Assembly: GCA_033717875.1 (NCBI GenBank)
Contig: JADDKJ010000015.1
Coordinates: forward strand, 1-64,000
Reading direction: 5' to 3'
Length of the DNA stretch: 64,000 bases
Origin: SBBG01 sp033717875
Lineage (GTDB): Bacteria > Pseudomonadota > Gammaproteobacteria > Ga0077554 > Ga007554
A program made the translations under genes and the position numbers. The notes below the pieces were generated by a model that had not been told where the DNA came from, searched no databases, and saw only the letters and a list, made by a program, of their open reading frames with translations. Position 1 is the first letter of the stretch. The number at the start of each line of letters is the position of its first letter. Positions 27,064-36,288 of the stretch are shown here, one piece after another.

Positions 27064-28637
27064 TGGCCAATATCCACCAACACCGCATCCTGATCCTCGA
27101 TTTTGGCTCCCAATACACCCAGCTCATCGCGCGCCGGGTGCGTGAGGCGGGGGTTTATAGCGAGATTCATCCCTGGGACATGGACGAGGCGGCGATCCGC
27201 GCTTTCGCTCCCAGGGGCATCATCCTGTCGGGTGGACCGGAATCAGTGACGCTGGCGGAAACGCCGCGCGCGCCGCAGATCGTGTTCGAGCTGGGTGTGC
27301 CGGTGCTAGGCATCTGCTACGGCATGCAGACCATGGCCGCGCAATTGGGTGGCGCCGTGGAGTCCGCGGCGCATCGCGAGTTCGGCTATGCCCAGGTGCG
27401 CGCCCGTGGTCATTCGCGTCTGCTGCGCGGCATCGAGGACCACACCACAGCCGAAGGCTGGGGGCTGCTCGATGTGTGGATGAGCCACGGCGACCACGTC
27501 ACCCGGTTGCCGCCCGGTTTCAAGATGATCGCCAGCACCGACAGCGCGCCGCTGGCCGGCATGGCCGACGAGACGCGCGCTTTCTATGCCCTGCAATTCC
27601 ACCCCGAAGTGACCCACACCCGCCAGGGAGGGCGCATCCTGCAACGTTTCGTGCTCGAGATTTGCGGCTGCGAGGCGCTGTGGACGGTGGGCAATATCAT
27701 CGAAGACAGCATCCGCACTGTGCGCGACAAGGTGGGCGGCGACGAAGTGCTGCTGGCGCTGTCCGGCGGGGTGGATTCCTCGGTGGTGGCGGCGCTGCTG
27801 CACAAGGCGATCGGCGATCAGCTCACCTGCGTCTTCGTCGACAACGGCTTGCTGCGCCTCAACGAAGGCGATCAGGTGATGGCGGCCTTCGCCCAGCACA
27901 TGGGCGTGCGCGTCATCCGCGTCGATGCCGAACAGCGCTTCATGACCGCGCTCCACGGCGTGGCCGATCCCGAGCACAAGCGCAAGATCATCGGCAAGCT
28001 GTTTGTTCAGATTTTCGAGGAAGAGGCCGCCAAGCTCAGCAACGTGAAATGGCTGGCGCAGGGCACCATTTATCCCGATGTCATCGAATCGGCGGGCAGC
28101 AAGACCGGCAAGGCCCACGTCATCAAGACCCACCACAACGTCGGCGGCCTGCCGGAGGAAATGAAACTCGGACTGGTGGAGCCTCTGCGCGAGTTGTTCA
28201 AGGACGAGGTGCGCCGCCTGGGTGTCGAACTCGGCCTGCCCTACGACATGGTCTACCGCCATCCCTTCCCCGGTCCCGGCCTCGGAGTGCGCATCCTCGG
28301 CGAAGTAAAGAAGGAATACGCCGACCTGCTGCGCCGCGCCGATGCCATCTTCATTGAAGAATTGCGCAAGAACGATCTCTACGGCAAGGTGAGCCAAGCC
28401 TTTGCCGTGTTCCTGCCGGTCAAGTCGGTGGGGGTGATGGGTGACGGCCGGCGCTATGACTATGTGGTGGCGCTGCGCGCCGTCGAGACGGTCGACTTCA
28501 TGACCGCCCACTGGGCGCACCTGCCCTACGAAGTGCTGGGCACCATCTCCAATCGCATCATCAACGAAGTCCCCGGCATCTCGCGCATTACCTACGACAT
28601 CTCCGGCAAACCGCCAGCGACGATCGAGTGGGAATGA
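27063..28637 (+). CDS. guaA: GMP synthase (glutamine-hydrolysing)
   Basis: A 524-residue GMP synthetase, which aminates XMP to GMP using glutamine and ATP. The class I amidotransferase domain carries GICYGMQ with the nucleophile Cys85 and FHPEVTH with the catalytic histidine and glutamate. The ATP pyrophosphatase domain has the P-loop LSGGVDSSV at about 235, followed by the dimerisation domain ending KPPATIEWE. The ATG at 27063 overlaps the guaB stop; an upstream TTG in frame is less likely. The gene is intact to its last codon, although an integrative element begins directly after it, as expected if the element's attachment sequence rebuilds the 3' end. Confidence 0.98.
   Translation: MANIHQHRILILDFGSQYTQLIARRVREAGVYSEIHPWDMDEAAIRAFAPRGIILSGGPESVTLAETPRAPQIVFELGVPVLGICYGMQTMAAQLGGAVESAAHREFGYAQVRARGHSRLLRGIEDHTTAEGWGLLDVWMSHGDHVTRLPPGFKMIASTDSAPLAGMADETRAFYALQFHPEVTHTRQGGRILQRFVLEICGCEALWTVGNIIEDSIRTVRDKVGGDEVLLALSGGVDSSVVAALLHKAIGDQLTCVFVDNGLLRLNEGDQVMAAFAQHMGVRVIRVDAEQRFMTALHGVADPEHKRKIIGKLFVQIFEEEAAKLSNVKWLAQGTIYPDVIESAGSKTGKAHVIKTHHNVGGLPEEMKLGLVEPLRELFKDEVRRLGVELGLPYDMVYRHPFPGPGLGVRILGEVKKEYADLLRRADAIFIEELRKNDLYGKVSQAFAVFLPVKSVGVMGDGRRYDYVVALRAVETVDFMTAHWAHLPYEVLGTISNRIINEVPGISRITYDISGKPPATIEWE
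28619..28637 (+). other. Probable attachment site (left junction) at the 3' end of guaA
   Basis: GACGATCGAGTGGGAATGA forms the last codons of guaA. Islands with tyrosine integrases are known to insert into this conserved end, and an integrase gene reading away starts about 300 bp later. No second copy of this sequence was found in the window, so the other junction must lie further right or be lost. The exact core is inferred. Confidence 0.5.
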
Positions 28638-28798
28638 TTTTAGGTCTTTCGGCAGATTTCGATGACTATCGGAAATGTAACTTAACTTGTTGTTATATAT
28701 AAATATATATTACGACATCTATCGGCATCTATTGACGACAAGCAAAACTTTTTGTCGGTAATCCTGTCGGTAAGGAAAGCTAGGCCAGTCACCAAAAA

Positions 28799-28839
28799 TT
28801 TTTTACCGTCTGACTAATTTCTGTGATGACGGTAAAAAA
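28799..28839. promoter_or_regulatory. 12-bp inverted repeat in the integrase upstream region
   Basis: TTTTTTACCGTC at 28799-28810 is a perfect inverse of GACGGTAAAAAA at 28828-28839. Another GACGGTAAAA lies at 28899-28908, and GTCGGTAA occurs twice near 28754-28773. Clustered copies between guaA and int suggest binding sites for the integrase arm domain or an excision factor, or the int promoter operator. Confidence 0.5.
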
Positions 28840-28933
28840 TAGCGTGAAAAGCTAGTATTTATACAGGTTTCAGAGCATCATGTTACTTTCAAGCCGTTGA
28901 CGGTAAAATTGCCGTTATCAGGGGGAAGAACCG

Positions 28934-30191
28934 ATGCTTACCGACACTGCATTGAAGAGCCTCAATGCCCAAGGACACGCCTTACAAGGTGACAGACCGG
29001 GATGGCATGTACGTCACGGTTTCGTCGGCGGGTACCGTCACGTTCCGTTATGACTACCGGATCAATGGCAGGCGCGAGACGCTGACGATTGGCCGCTATG
29101 GGCCAGGCGGTCTGTCGCTGGCTCGGGCGCGCGAAAAGTGCATCGACGCGAAGCGGGCCGTTTCGGAAGGCCAGTCCCCGGCGCAGGAAAAGCAGCGCGA
29201 GAAACGGCGCCTGTCCGAAGCCCAAACCTTCCAGGAATTTACCGACAAATGGTATGAGGAAGCCCGGATGGCCGATAGCACCCGGTCGATGCGCAAGAGC
29301 ATCCTCGACCGGGACATCCTGCCGGTGTTCAAAAGCCGCCTGCTGAGCGAGATCAGCCCCGACGACCTGCGCGATCTGTGCAACAAGGTGAAGGGCAGGG
29401 GTGCGCCAGCAACGGCGATCCACGTCCGCGATATCATCAAACAAATCTACGGCTTCGCCATTCTGCACGGCGAGAAGGTGGCCAACCCTGCCGACGACGT
29501 GGGGCCATCGTCGATCGCCACCTTCGTGCCGAGGGATCGGGCGTTGTCGCCTACGGAGATACGCGTCCTGTACAAGGAGTTGGAGTACGTGGCTTCGTAC
29601 CCGACCATCAAACTGGCGCTGCGGCTGATCCTGCTCACGCTGGTGCGCAAGGGCGAACTCATCCATGCGACGTGGGACGAGATCGATTTCGAGAACGCGC
29701 TGTGGACCATCCCGAAAGCGCGCATGAAAGCTGCCAAGGCCCACAACATCTACTTGTCGCAGCAGGCGCTCGACATCATGATCGCGCTGCGCACCTGCGC
29801 CGGTGGCTCCAAATACTTGCTGCCTTCGCGCTATGACGGCGACAAGTGCATGTCGAACGCCACGCTGAACCGCGTTGCGCAGATAGTCGTGGAGCGGTCG
29901 AAAGCGAAGGGCCTACCCATCGAAAGCTTCAGCGTGCATGATCTGCGCCGCACCGGTTCGACCATCCTCAACGAACTCGGCTTCAACAGCGATTGGATTG
30001 AGAAGTGCCTAGCGCACGAAGACGGCCGCTCATCACGCGGCGTCTACAACAAGGCCGAATACGCCGAGCAGCGCCGGCACATGCTGCAAGAATGGGCCGA
30101 CATGATTGATGCTTGGGTGGCCGGCAAGTCGCACACTCCGACGCTGCTGCCACCGTCGATGAAGGTCATCACGACACGGGCACTGCTTTGA
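28934..30191 (+). CDS. Tyrosine (P4-type) integrase of a guaA-integrated element, frameshifted near the start
   Basis: A site-specific recombinase of the P4/DUF4102 type that would integrate and excise the element at guaA. The family N-terminus (LTDTALKSLNA) begins at ATG 28934 after a GGGGGAAG ribosome site, but an extra C in the run at 28968-28970 shifts the frame; the rest is read from ATG 28965 as MPKDTPYKVTDRDGMY. That 408-residue product lacks only about eleven N-terminal residues and may still be made. The arm-binding domain (YRINGRRETLTIGRYG), core-binding domain and catalytic domain are whole, with R in LVRKGEL, HDLRRT (His325, Arg328), LAHED and Tyr361 in GVYNKAEY. It converges with and overlaps the alpA-like gene by 23 bp. 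Confidence 0.85.
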
Positions 30192-30540
30192 CCGGGCGGC
30201 GTTTGCGCTGACGCACGTCCGGCGAGGGGGCTCGTTTCAACTGCGCACTGTCGGAAGCTTGGCGGCGCGCATTGAGCCAGGCTTCTACTTCCGTCAAGTC
30301 CCACACCACGCAGCGTGCGGTCAGATTGAACCGGCGCGGAAATTCCCCGCGGCGCTCCATGTCGTAGATCGTGGTATCGGCCAGCGGCACGATCTGTCGC
30401 AGCTCGGTACGGCGGATCGTGCGTCTGAACGGCAAGGGATTCATCGCGACCAGTCGTGGTAGCTGCATGCCGTGCAGTTCGTTTGCATCTGAGTCGTCGT
30501 TTGGCCTCGCAGCCAGCAGACTTCGATCTGCTTTGTTCAT
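30169..30540 (-). CDS. AlpA-family DNA-binding regulator
   Basis: A 123-residue regulator of the AlpA/MerR-like helix-turn-helix type used by integrative elements to control excision. The DNA-binding part is RRTELRQIVPLADTTIYDME, then RRGEFPRRFNLTARCVVWD and LTEVEAWLNARRQ, matching the AlpA pattern of a helix-turn-helix, a wing with FP...RCVVW and a W-containing last helix. I prefer ATG 30540, preceded by GGAG at 7 bp; two in-frame ATGs further upstream have no ribosome site. The Arg/Lys-rich tail is unusual. It overlaps the integrase 3' end on the opposite strand. Confidence 0.8.
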   Translation of the reverse strand: MNKADRSLLAARPNDDSDANELHGMQLPRLVAMNPLPFRRTIRRTELRQIVPLADTTIYDMERRGEFPRRFNLTARCVVWDLTEVEAWLNARRQASDSAQLKRAPSPDVRQRKRRPVKAVPVS

Positions 30541-30689
30541 GATCTGCTCCATCAGCAGGGCAGTTGCTGGTTGCATCGCAACGGCCGGTGTAAATGCGGT
30601 CCTGTGATGGTGATCTTTCCGGCATCTATCGAAAACTCACTCAGGCGTGCGTGGGCGTATTCCGATTGTGTTTGTGGTGTCGCTGTGAA

Positions 30690-30914
30690 TCACTTCCCCT
30701 TGGTCTTCCTGAAGCCGCGATCCCGCGCCATGAACGCTTCGAGCATGTGAGGGACCAGCGTCATGGCATCAATCGGCTCGCCGTAGGTCTGAGCGTGAAG
30801 TGCGGCGTAGCGTTCCAAATCGGCCTTCAACGCGGTGGTGAGCGCGATGGTGACTTTGACGGTCTCGGTCTTGGGCAGCGGCCCCAGCCGCAGCTTGCCA
30901 GCGGGTGTGTTCAT
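30690..30914 (-). CDS. DUF2274 small protein at the end of the trb operon
   Basis: A 74-residue protein of the DUF2274 family, commonly found right after trbI in integrative elements with P-type transfer genes. It starts at ATG 30914, overlapping the trbI stop in an ATGA. KTETVKVTIALTTALKADLE resembles a ribbon-helix-helix strand and helix, so it may bind DNA. It is the last gene of the leftward transfer operon; its exact role is unknown. Confidence 0.8.
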   Translation of the reverse strand: MNTPAGKLRLGPLPKTETVKVTIALTTALKADLERYAALHAQTYGEPIDAMTLVPHMLEAFMARDRGFRKTKGK

Positions 30915-32173
30915 TGCGACGATCCCCTCTGGAAGAACAGCGGCTGGTACGGACGCAGGATCAGATCCTTGTTCACCATTACCCGCATCGGGAAGCCGGG
31001 CCGGATGGTGAGCGTCGGCTGGATACTCACGTTGCGTTTGGTGATCTCCTGACCGACCTGGTTCACTGTGTCCTGCGCGCTCTGGCGAACGGCGACGGTC
31101 ACACCACCGGTACTGCCGCTGTTGTTGGGTGCTGCCAGCTCGGCACCGACTCCGAGCAGCGTGGACAACGCAGCACCGGCGATGATGCGATCCCAATGCC
31201 AATCGACGCCATCCTCCAGCCCGGCATAACCAGCCGGGTCGATGCCGGGCAGACGGTCGAGCGAAATCGACGAGGTATCAGGCAGGATCAGCCGCGTCCA
31301 CACCAGCAGCACGCGCCGCTGACCGAATGACACCTGGCTGTCATAGCGTCCGATCAAGCGCGAACCTTGCGGGATCAACAGAAATCGGCCAGTAGCTGTG
31401 TCGTAGACCGCTTCGCTCACATTGGCGATGACCTGTCCCGGCAAGTCGGAGTTGATGCCCGTCACCAGCGCTGCCGGAATGATGGTGCCCGCCATCACCT
31501 GGTAGGGAGAGGCTGGCAGTTGCAGGCTGGCGGGATTGCGTGTGGCGACATCACCCGCATTCGCGACGAAGGCTTGCTTCTGCTCCTGCCGGTTCTGCGC
31601 GGCCGTCGGATCGGCAGGCTGTGCCGATACCGGCACCATCGGATTGAATGGCTGATTGCCGGATACCGGCTCTGGCATTTCAGTATTTGCTATTACAGCC
31701 GTCGCCACCTTCGCAGCACCGCTGCCACGAAAAAACACTCCCGATCTCGCCGCTTCCTCGGCATCGCGAATGCCAGCCATCTGAGTCGGGTTGCCGTAAG
31801 CACTCGTGCCGGTATTGGCATTGCGTTGCGCATGCACGATGGCCGGACCCAGATCGCCCGGCAGTGGTTCGCCCAATGCGGGCGCAACCGGTTTTGCCGC
31901 TGCCGGCACTTTGGAATAGTCCTTCGGCAATTGATCCAGGCTCTCGGCCCGCGAGACGCGATCCACGTTGTACAGCTCGGTGGCCGGGTTGCGCTCGCGC
32001 TTGTGCGGCTGCAAGGACCAGAGCGTGGCGCCCAGGATGACGATGCCCAGTGTCCCCGCGAGCACCGCCAGCATGCGCCGGTTCAGTCGCGTAACCGGGC
32101 GCGGCGAAGCGCGCAGGGCCAAGGTGTCCGGGTCGGCCTTCTCGGGTGTTTTCGGCGGGGCGGACGTGCTCAT
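30911..32173 (-). CDS. trbI: Conjugal transfer protein TrbI (VirB10-like)
   Basis: A 420-residue inner-membrane protein that spans the periplasm and links the energised inner-membrane complex to the outer-membrane pore. It has a cytoplasmic N-terminus, one membrane anchor (MLAVLAGTLGIVILGATLWSL cut short here), a Pro/Ala-rich periplasmic stretch and the conserved C-terminal domain (VMAGTIIPAALVTGINSDLPG, ANVSEAVYDTATGRFLLIPQG, SRLIGRYDSQVSFGQRRVLL). ATG 32173 is two bases after the trbG stop with GGAGG upstream; a TTG at 32179 would overlap that stop. Confidence 0.95.
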   Translation of the reverse strand: MSTSAPPKTPEKADPDTLALRASPRPVTRLNRRMLAVLAGTLGIVILGATLWSLQPHKRERNPATELYNVDRVSRAESLDQLPKDYSKVPAAAKPVAPALGEPLPGDLGPAIVHAQRNANTGTSAYGNPTQMAGIRDAEEAARSGVFFRGSGAAKVATAVIANTEMPEPVSGNQPFNPMVPVSAQPADPTAAQNRQEQKQAFVANAGDVATRNPASLQLPASPYQVMAGTIIPAALVTGINSDLPGQVIANVSEAVYDTATGRFLLIPQGSRLIGRYDSQVSFGQRRVLLVWTRLILPDTSSISLDRLPGIDPAGYAGLEDGVDWHWDRIIAGAALSTLLGVGAELAAPNNSGSTGGVTVAVRQSAQDTVNQVGQEITKRNVSIQPTLTIRPGFPMRVMVNKDLILRPYQPLFFQRGSSQ

Positions 32174-32175
32174 GC

Positions 32176-33189
32176 TCAATGCCTCCGCGCCGCGCTGCCG
32201 GCTCCGTCGGTGCGCTCGATACGAACGACGGCGGCCCTGTCTGCGCCCAGCCGCAACTCGGCCGCGCCGAACAACCGGTCCACCACGTAGTACGGCGAGC
32301 GGAAGCGATAGTTCACGAGCTGACCATCGCCCTGCGGCCCAATCACGAACAGCGGTGGCAACTCACCTTGCCCGATGCCAGCGGGGAACTGGATGTAGAC
32401 GCGCTCGCCGTCGTCGAAGGCGCGCAGCGGCTTCCATGATGGGCTGTCGCCGGTGATCGCGTAGCGGAACTTGATCTGCTCCAGCGCCAAGCCCGAGTCC
32501 ACCGGTGCAGAGGCTTGAGCCTGCTGCGCCTGCTTCTGCAAGGCCAGCATACGGTCCTTCGGGTAGTCCCACGATGCAGATGCCATCCACGCCTGCGGCG
32601 TGGAAGACAGTTCGAGCAGGTAGGTGCGACGGTTCGTGGTAATGACCAGATTCGTCTTCAGCCCGACGCGCGTGGGCTTCACGAGGATGTTCACGCGCAG
32701 ACTGGCGCCCGCGCCGCTCGCGGTATCGCCCACGATCCAGCGTACCGTGTCGCCGGCTGAAACCGTCACCAGTTCTTCACCTTCCTGCAAGGCAATCACC
32801 GTGACGCGGCCAGGGCTGGTGTAGACCTGATACAGCGCGCCGTCCGCGTAGGGCCAGACCTGGATCGCGTTGATATAGCCTTCGCGGCTGGGGGCCACGC
32901 GGGCTTCGGCATTGGCGCGCGCCACGCGGGTTTTCTCGTCAGGTGATTCCGGGGCGGGCTTGTCTTCGGGCGTGTTCCCCAAGGCCTTCAACTGCTCGGG
33001 TAGCGGCAGCAGCTTGGGTACCTCAACCACCTCGATGGGCTTGGGCAACTCCGGCAGCGCGTGCGCCGCGACGGGTTCGTCCAGCGTGATGTCCGGTGGC
33101 GGCTTGCCGTGTGTGGCGCAACCACTGACGGTTGCCAGGGTGGCGCTCAGGATCAACGGCAAAGCGTAAATGCGGATTTGAGTTTTCAT
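32176..33189 (-). CDS. trbG: Conjugal transfer protein TrbG (VirB9-like lipoprotein)
   Basis: A 337-residue outer-membrane core component. The N-terminus is a lipoprotein signal (LILSATLATVSGC, cysteine at 24), followed by a Pro/Glu-rich linker and the VirB9/TrbG domain (INAIQVWPYADGALYQVYTS, GRVTVIALQEGEE, RTYLLELSSTPQAWMASASW). The C-terminal sandwich holds WKPLRAFDDGERVYIQFPAG and VDRLFGAAELRLG. It overlaps trbF by an ATGA at its start and is followed at two bases by trbI. Confidence 0.95.
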   Translation of the reverse strand: MKTQIRIYALPLILSATLATVSGCATHGKPPPDITLDEPVAAHALPELPKPIEVVEVPKLLPLPEQLKALGNTPEDKPAPESPDEKTRVARANAEARVAPSREGYINAIQVWPYADGALYQVYTSPGRVTVIALQEGEELVTVSAGDTVRWIVGDTASGAGASLRVNILVKPTRVGLKTNLVITTNRRTYLLELSSTPQAWMASASWDYPKDRMLALQKQAQQAQASAPVDSGLALEQIKFRYAITGDSPSWKPLRAFDDGERVYIQFPAGIGQGELPPLFVIGPQGDGQLVNYRFRSPYYVVDRLFGAAELRLGADRAAVVRIERTDGAGSAARRH

Positions 33190-33893
33190 GGTTTCTTGGC
33201 TCCTTCGGTCGCGTCGAGTTCACGGCTCCAGGACAGGCCGTTGACGTAAATGCCCAGCGGGTTCTTGCGCAACCGCTCTTCGGTGCGGGGTGGCTGCAAC
33301 ACCATCGACAGGACGGCAGTCCAGCGCTCGGTGCCCGAGGGCGAACCGTTCGCATAGTTGCGCTCGATCCAGCGCACCTGGAACGAGGATTCGCTGGCGC
33401 GAACCACACTGGTGATCTCGACGGCCGTCGAGGTCTGGCCGATGCGCGCGAACGGATCGTTGGTGCGTGCGTAGTCGTTCAGTGTGGCCGCACCCTTGTC
33501 GGTGGTGTAGTCGTAGGCTTCGATCCAGTTTTGGCGCACGACAATGGGATCGATCGACAGCGAGCGCACATCGGTGAGGAAACGTGCCAGGTGGTAGGCG
33601 ATCTGCGCGTCGTTAGGCTTGTACGGCGTGGCTGCTTCACCCACTGCGCGCACTTGGCCACCAGCAGCAACCTCCACCACATAGGGTGTGACGATGGATT
33701 GCGCTGAGCGCCACACCAGACCGCCCGCCATCAGCAGTGCCAGCGACAAGCAGCCGAATGCCATCAGCCGCCAGTTCTTCGCCTGCACGCGGGCGCTGCC
33801 GATGCGCTGGTCCCACACCTGTGCGGCGGCTTGGTAGGGAGTGACAGGTTCGGGCGTTTCCGAGTACCGCACCTGGGGTCGTTTGAATCGCAT
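33186..33893 (-). CDS. trbF: Conjugal transfer protein TrbF (VirB8-like)
   Basis: A 235-residue bitopic inner-membrane protein of the mating-pair channel. A cytoplasmic N-terminus (MRFKRPQVRYSETPEPVTPY) leads to one membrane segment (LMAFGCLSLALLMAGGLVW) and an NTF2-like periplasmic domain (TPYVVEVAAGGQVRAVGEA, YHLARFLTDVRSLSIDPIV, SFQVRWIERNY). GAGGAG lies 9 bp before ATG 33893. Length and order match P-type transfer operons. Confidence 0.95.
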   Translation of the reverse strand: MRFKRPQVRYSETPEPVTPYQAAAQVWDQRIGSARVQAKNWRLMAFGCLSLALLMAGGLVWRSAQSIVTPYVVEVAAGGQVRAVGEAATPYKPNDAQIAYHLARFLTDVRSLSIDPIVVRQNWIEAYDYTTDKGAATLNDYARTNDPFARIGQTSTAVEITSVVRASESSFQVRWIERNYANGSPSGTERWTAVLSMVLQPPRTEERLRKNPLGIYVNGLSWSRELDATEGAKKP

Positions 33894-33918
33894 GGATTGA
33901 TCTCCTCAAGGGTTCGAG

Positions 33919-35280
33919 TCAGGTGTTGGAGTCATCATGCAGGCTCGGGCTTGCACCGCTGCCGCCGTGATCGCCCGAGCGCAGCGTGTGTGCCGCTGTC
34001 GAGACCGCATGGCCTGCCTGCTGTTTGCGCCGCATTTGTTTGGCCCAGGCGGGCTCTGCCGCAGGGGGCTTGGCTTCGGCTGCATCGGCCGATTCGGTAG
34101 AACTCGCTGCCGCTGCAGGCGTAGCAGCCTCCGCGACGAAATTCGCCACGCGGTCCTTGGCCGCTTTTGCGCCGGCGGCGACGCGCTGGCCGACAGCTCC
34201 GGCGCCGCTCCTGGCTACATTGGCGAAGCCCGCGCCAGCAGCACGAACACCGCTGCTCCCAGATGCCGCAGCGCCGGCCTCGTAAGCGGACTTCGCACCG
34301 CTTGCCATCGCGCTGGTCGCGCGGCCGGCCGATGCAGCGCCACCGATGGCGGCGCGTGCTGCACCCGGCACCATGCGCGCACCCGCCGCTACCGCCGCGC
34401 CACCCGTGGCGATAGCCGCACCTCCAGCCACCGCCAAACCAGCGACACCCAGCGCCGTGCCGGCCGCCGCACCGGCTCCGAGTTGCGGCGCTCCCGATAC
34501 CAGCCCGGTTGCAATTCCCGGCCCGAAGATCCCCAGTCCCAGCATCGCCAGCGAGGCCAGCATGATGGTCAGCGCCAGGTCGATGGAGGGCTCGGTACCG
34601 GGCGGCACTTGGAACTGTGCAAACAGTCCTGTGCCGATGCCCACAATTACTGCCAGCACCAGCACTTTAATGCCCGACGACACCACGTTGCCCAATACGC
34701 GCTCGGCCAAAAATGCCGTCTTGTTCCACAACGCAAACGGCACCAGGACGAAGCCCGCGAGTGTGGTCAGCTTGAACTCGATCAGCGTCACGAAGAGCTG
34801 CACGGCGAGCACGAAGAAGCTCACGATCACCACCAGCCAGGCGAGAAACAGCACAGTGATGACATCGAGGTTCGCGAAGACTTCGGGGAAGCCCGTCATG
34901 TCGCTGATCTGCGCCATGATCGGCCGCGCCGCATCGACGCCGACCTTGGCCAATTGGCCCGGCTGCAACAACTGCGCTTGCGTCAGCGTAGAACCCGACG
35001 CCACCAGACCGAGTCCGGCAAACGAGCGGAACAGGATGCCTGCCAGATTGTTGAAGTTGCCGATGATGAAAGCGAAGGCGCCGACGTACAGCGTCTTCTT
35101 GATTAGCTTGCCGATCACGTCCTCACCGCCCATGGCCCAGAAAAGACCCGCCAGCGTCATGTCGATCACCACCAGCGTCGCGGTCAGGAACGCCACCTCG
35201 CTACCGAGCAGTCCGAACCCGGAATCGATGTAGCGCGAGAAGACATCGAGGAAGCGGTCGATGACCGACAGGTCGTTCAT
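33919..35280 (-). CDS. trbL: Conjugal transfer protein TrbL (VirB6-like)
   Basis: A 453-residue polytopic inner-membrane protein of the channel. The N-terminal 265 residues hold five to seven hydrophobic segments (EVAFLTATLVVIDMTLAGLF, FLAWLVVIVSFFVLAVQLFV, VLVLAVIVGIGTGLFAQF and others). The C-terminal 180 residues are a long Ala/Gly/Ser-rich, low-complexity tail (GAGAAAGTALGVAGLAVAGG) ending in a charged cytoplasmic stretch. It starts three bases after the eexN stop. Confidence 0.95.
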   Translation of the reverse strand: MNDLSVIDRFLDVFSRYIDSGFGLLGSEVAFLTATLVVIDMTLAGLFWAMGGEDVIGKLIKKTLYVGAFAFIIGNFNNLAGILFRSFAGLGLVASGSTLTQAQLLQPGQLAKVGVDAARPIMAQISDMTGFPEVFANLDVITVLFLAWLVVIVSFFVLAVQLFVTLIEFKLTTLAGFVLVPFALWNKTAFLAERVLGNVVSSGIKVLVLAVIVGIGTGLFAQFQVPPGTEPSIDLALTIMLASLAMLGLGIFGPGIATGLVSGAPQLGAGAAAGTALGVAGLAVAGGAAIATGGAAVAAGARMVPGAARAAIGGAASAGRATSAMASGAKSAYEAGAAASGSSGVRAAGAGFANVARSGAGAVGQRVAAGAKAAKDRVANFVAEAATPAAAASSTESADAAEAKPPAAEPAWAKQMRRKQQAGHAVSTAAHTLRSGDHGGSGASPSLHDDSNT

Positions 35281-35283
35281 GAC

Positions 35284-35547
35284 TCAGTCTTTCGGTGCGG
35301 AAGGTGGTACAGCCGATGGTGCGGGCGTGTACGGCGTGCCGCTGCTCATGAAGCGCCGCCGCATGGCTTCGGCGGCCATGTTGCATAGGGCATCACCGGC
35401 CTTGGCGTGGTCGGCCTTGCATTGCGCTCGGACTTCTCTCAGTCGATCGGGATGGGCCACCAGCGATTCGACAGTATCGGTGGATTCAGACTTACCGCAC
35501 GCGGCGAGCAGCAGCGCGCAGGCGGCAGCGATGGGGAGGCTCTTCAT
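35284..35547 (-). CDS. EexN/TrbK-type entry-exclusion lipoprotein, copy 1
   Basis: An 87-residue lipoprotein set between trbJ and trbL, the position of trbK/eex in P-type operons. The signal MKSLPIAAACALLLAACGK has a lipobox cysteine at 17. The mature part shows TDTVESLVAHPDRLREVR, AKAGDALCNMAAEAMRRRFM and a proline-rich end, with two further cysteines. Entry-exclusion proteins stop a cell carrying the element from receiving another copy. GGAG lies 10 bp before ATG 35547. The gene can look fused to trbJ because trbJ has a frameshift; it is separate. A close paralogue lies at 43096. Confidence 0.87.
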   Translation of the reverse strand: MKSLPIAAACALLLAACGKSESTDTVESLVAHPDRLREVRAQCKADHAKAGDALCNMAAEAMRRRFMSSGTPYTPAPSAVPPSAPKD

Positions 35548-35558
35548 GGAGGGCTCCT

Positions 35559-36288
35559 TCAGTTGCCGTAGAAATTGACCGTATACGGCGTATAGGGCGT
35601 GCCATCGCCCTGGAAGCGGCGGCGCACCTCGCGGGCGCGCTCCTGCACAGCAACTTGCCGCGCCTGTTCCAAGGCGGCAGCGCGGTTCTGCGTGATCTGG
35701 AGTTGCTGCGCTTGGATGGCTTGCCGGGCTTGCAAGGCGAGCAACTGGTTCGTCGCCTGCGTGGCCTGCAAAGCACCGGCCGCCGACTGGCTGCGATTCA
35801 CCAGGTTGGTCAAGGTCTGCATCGTCCGATGCGAAGTTCTGCACCGCTTGCGATTGCACCTTAGTCGCAGTGCGCAGAGCCTCCAATGAATTGCGCCACC
35901 GTGTGCGCGCATCCGTGGCCATCTGGCTACCCGAGGTGGAGGCTGAGTAGGCATCGGGATAGAGCCGCGCGAACTCGGTTTCCATCTGCGATACATTGAA
36001 GGCCAGTCCCTGCGCCTGCTGAATCAACTGGTTCGTCGCGGACAGTGCTGCGCGTAGCTCATTGAGCGCGCTGAAGTCCAGGCTGGTCAGGTTCTTGGCG
36101 TCGTTCATCAGCATCTGCGCTTCGTTCTGGAGTTGCCTGATCTGGTTGTTGATTTGCTCCAGCGCACGGGCGGCCGTCATGATGTTCTGCACGAGGTTGC
36201 TGGGATCAATCACAACCCACTGCGCCTGCGCAGCGGGCATGGCGGTCACGAGCACAGCGGTGACAATTGCAAGCAAGGTCTTCTTCAT
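35559..36288 (-). pseudogene. trbJ: Conjugal transfer protein TrbJ (VirB5-like), broken by a one-base frameshift
   Basis: The P-type pilus-tip or channel protein TrbJ in two frames. The first (from ATG 36288) reads a signal peptide (LLAIVTAVLVTAMPAAQAQW), then VVIDPSNLVQNIMTAARALE and coiled helices to VQNFASDD. From about 35826 downward the family sequence continues only in the next frame (MQTLTNLVNRSQSAAGALQA to GTPYTPYTVNFYGN). One extra base in GCATCGGACGATGCAG explains the switch. Translated as is, the protein would lose its C-terminal third and read on toward the eexN gene. Either the transfer system is inactive or the base is a sequencing error. The start overlaps the trbE stop. Confidence 0.85.

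Noticed and set aside
28638..28933. A tRNA gene as the attachment site of the element
   Set aside because: No cloverleaf or tRNA-like sequence is visible; the guaA 3' end is the better candidate.
35284..36288. A TrbJ-EexN fusion protein
   Set aside because: The middle of the frame is nonsense, while the true TrbJ C-terminus lies in the next frame; the apparent fusion results from a single extra base.
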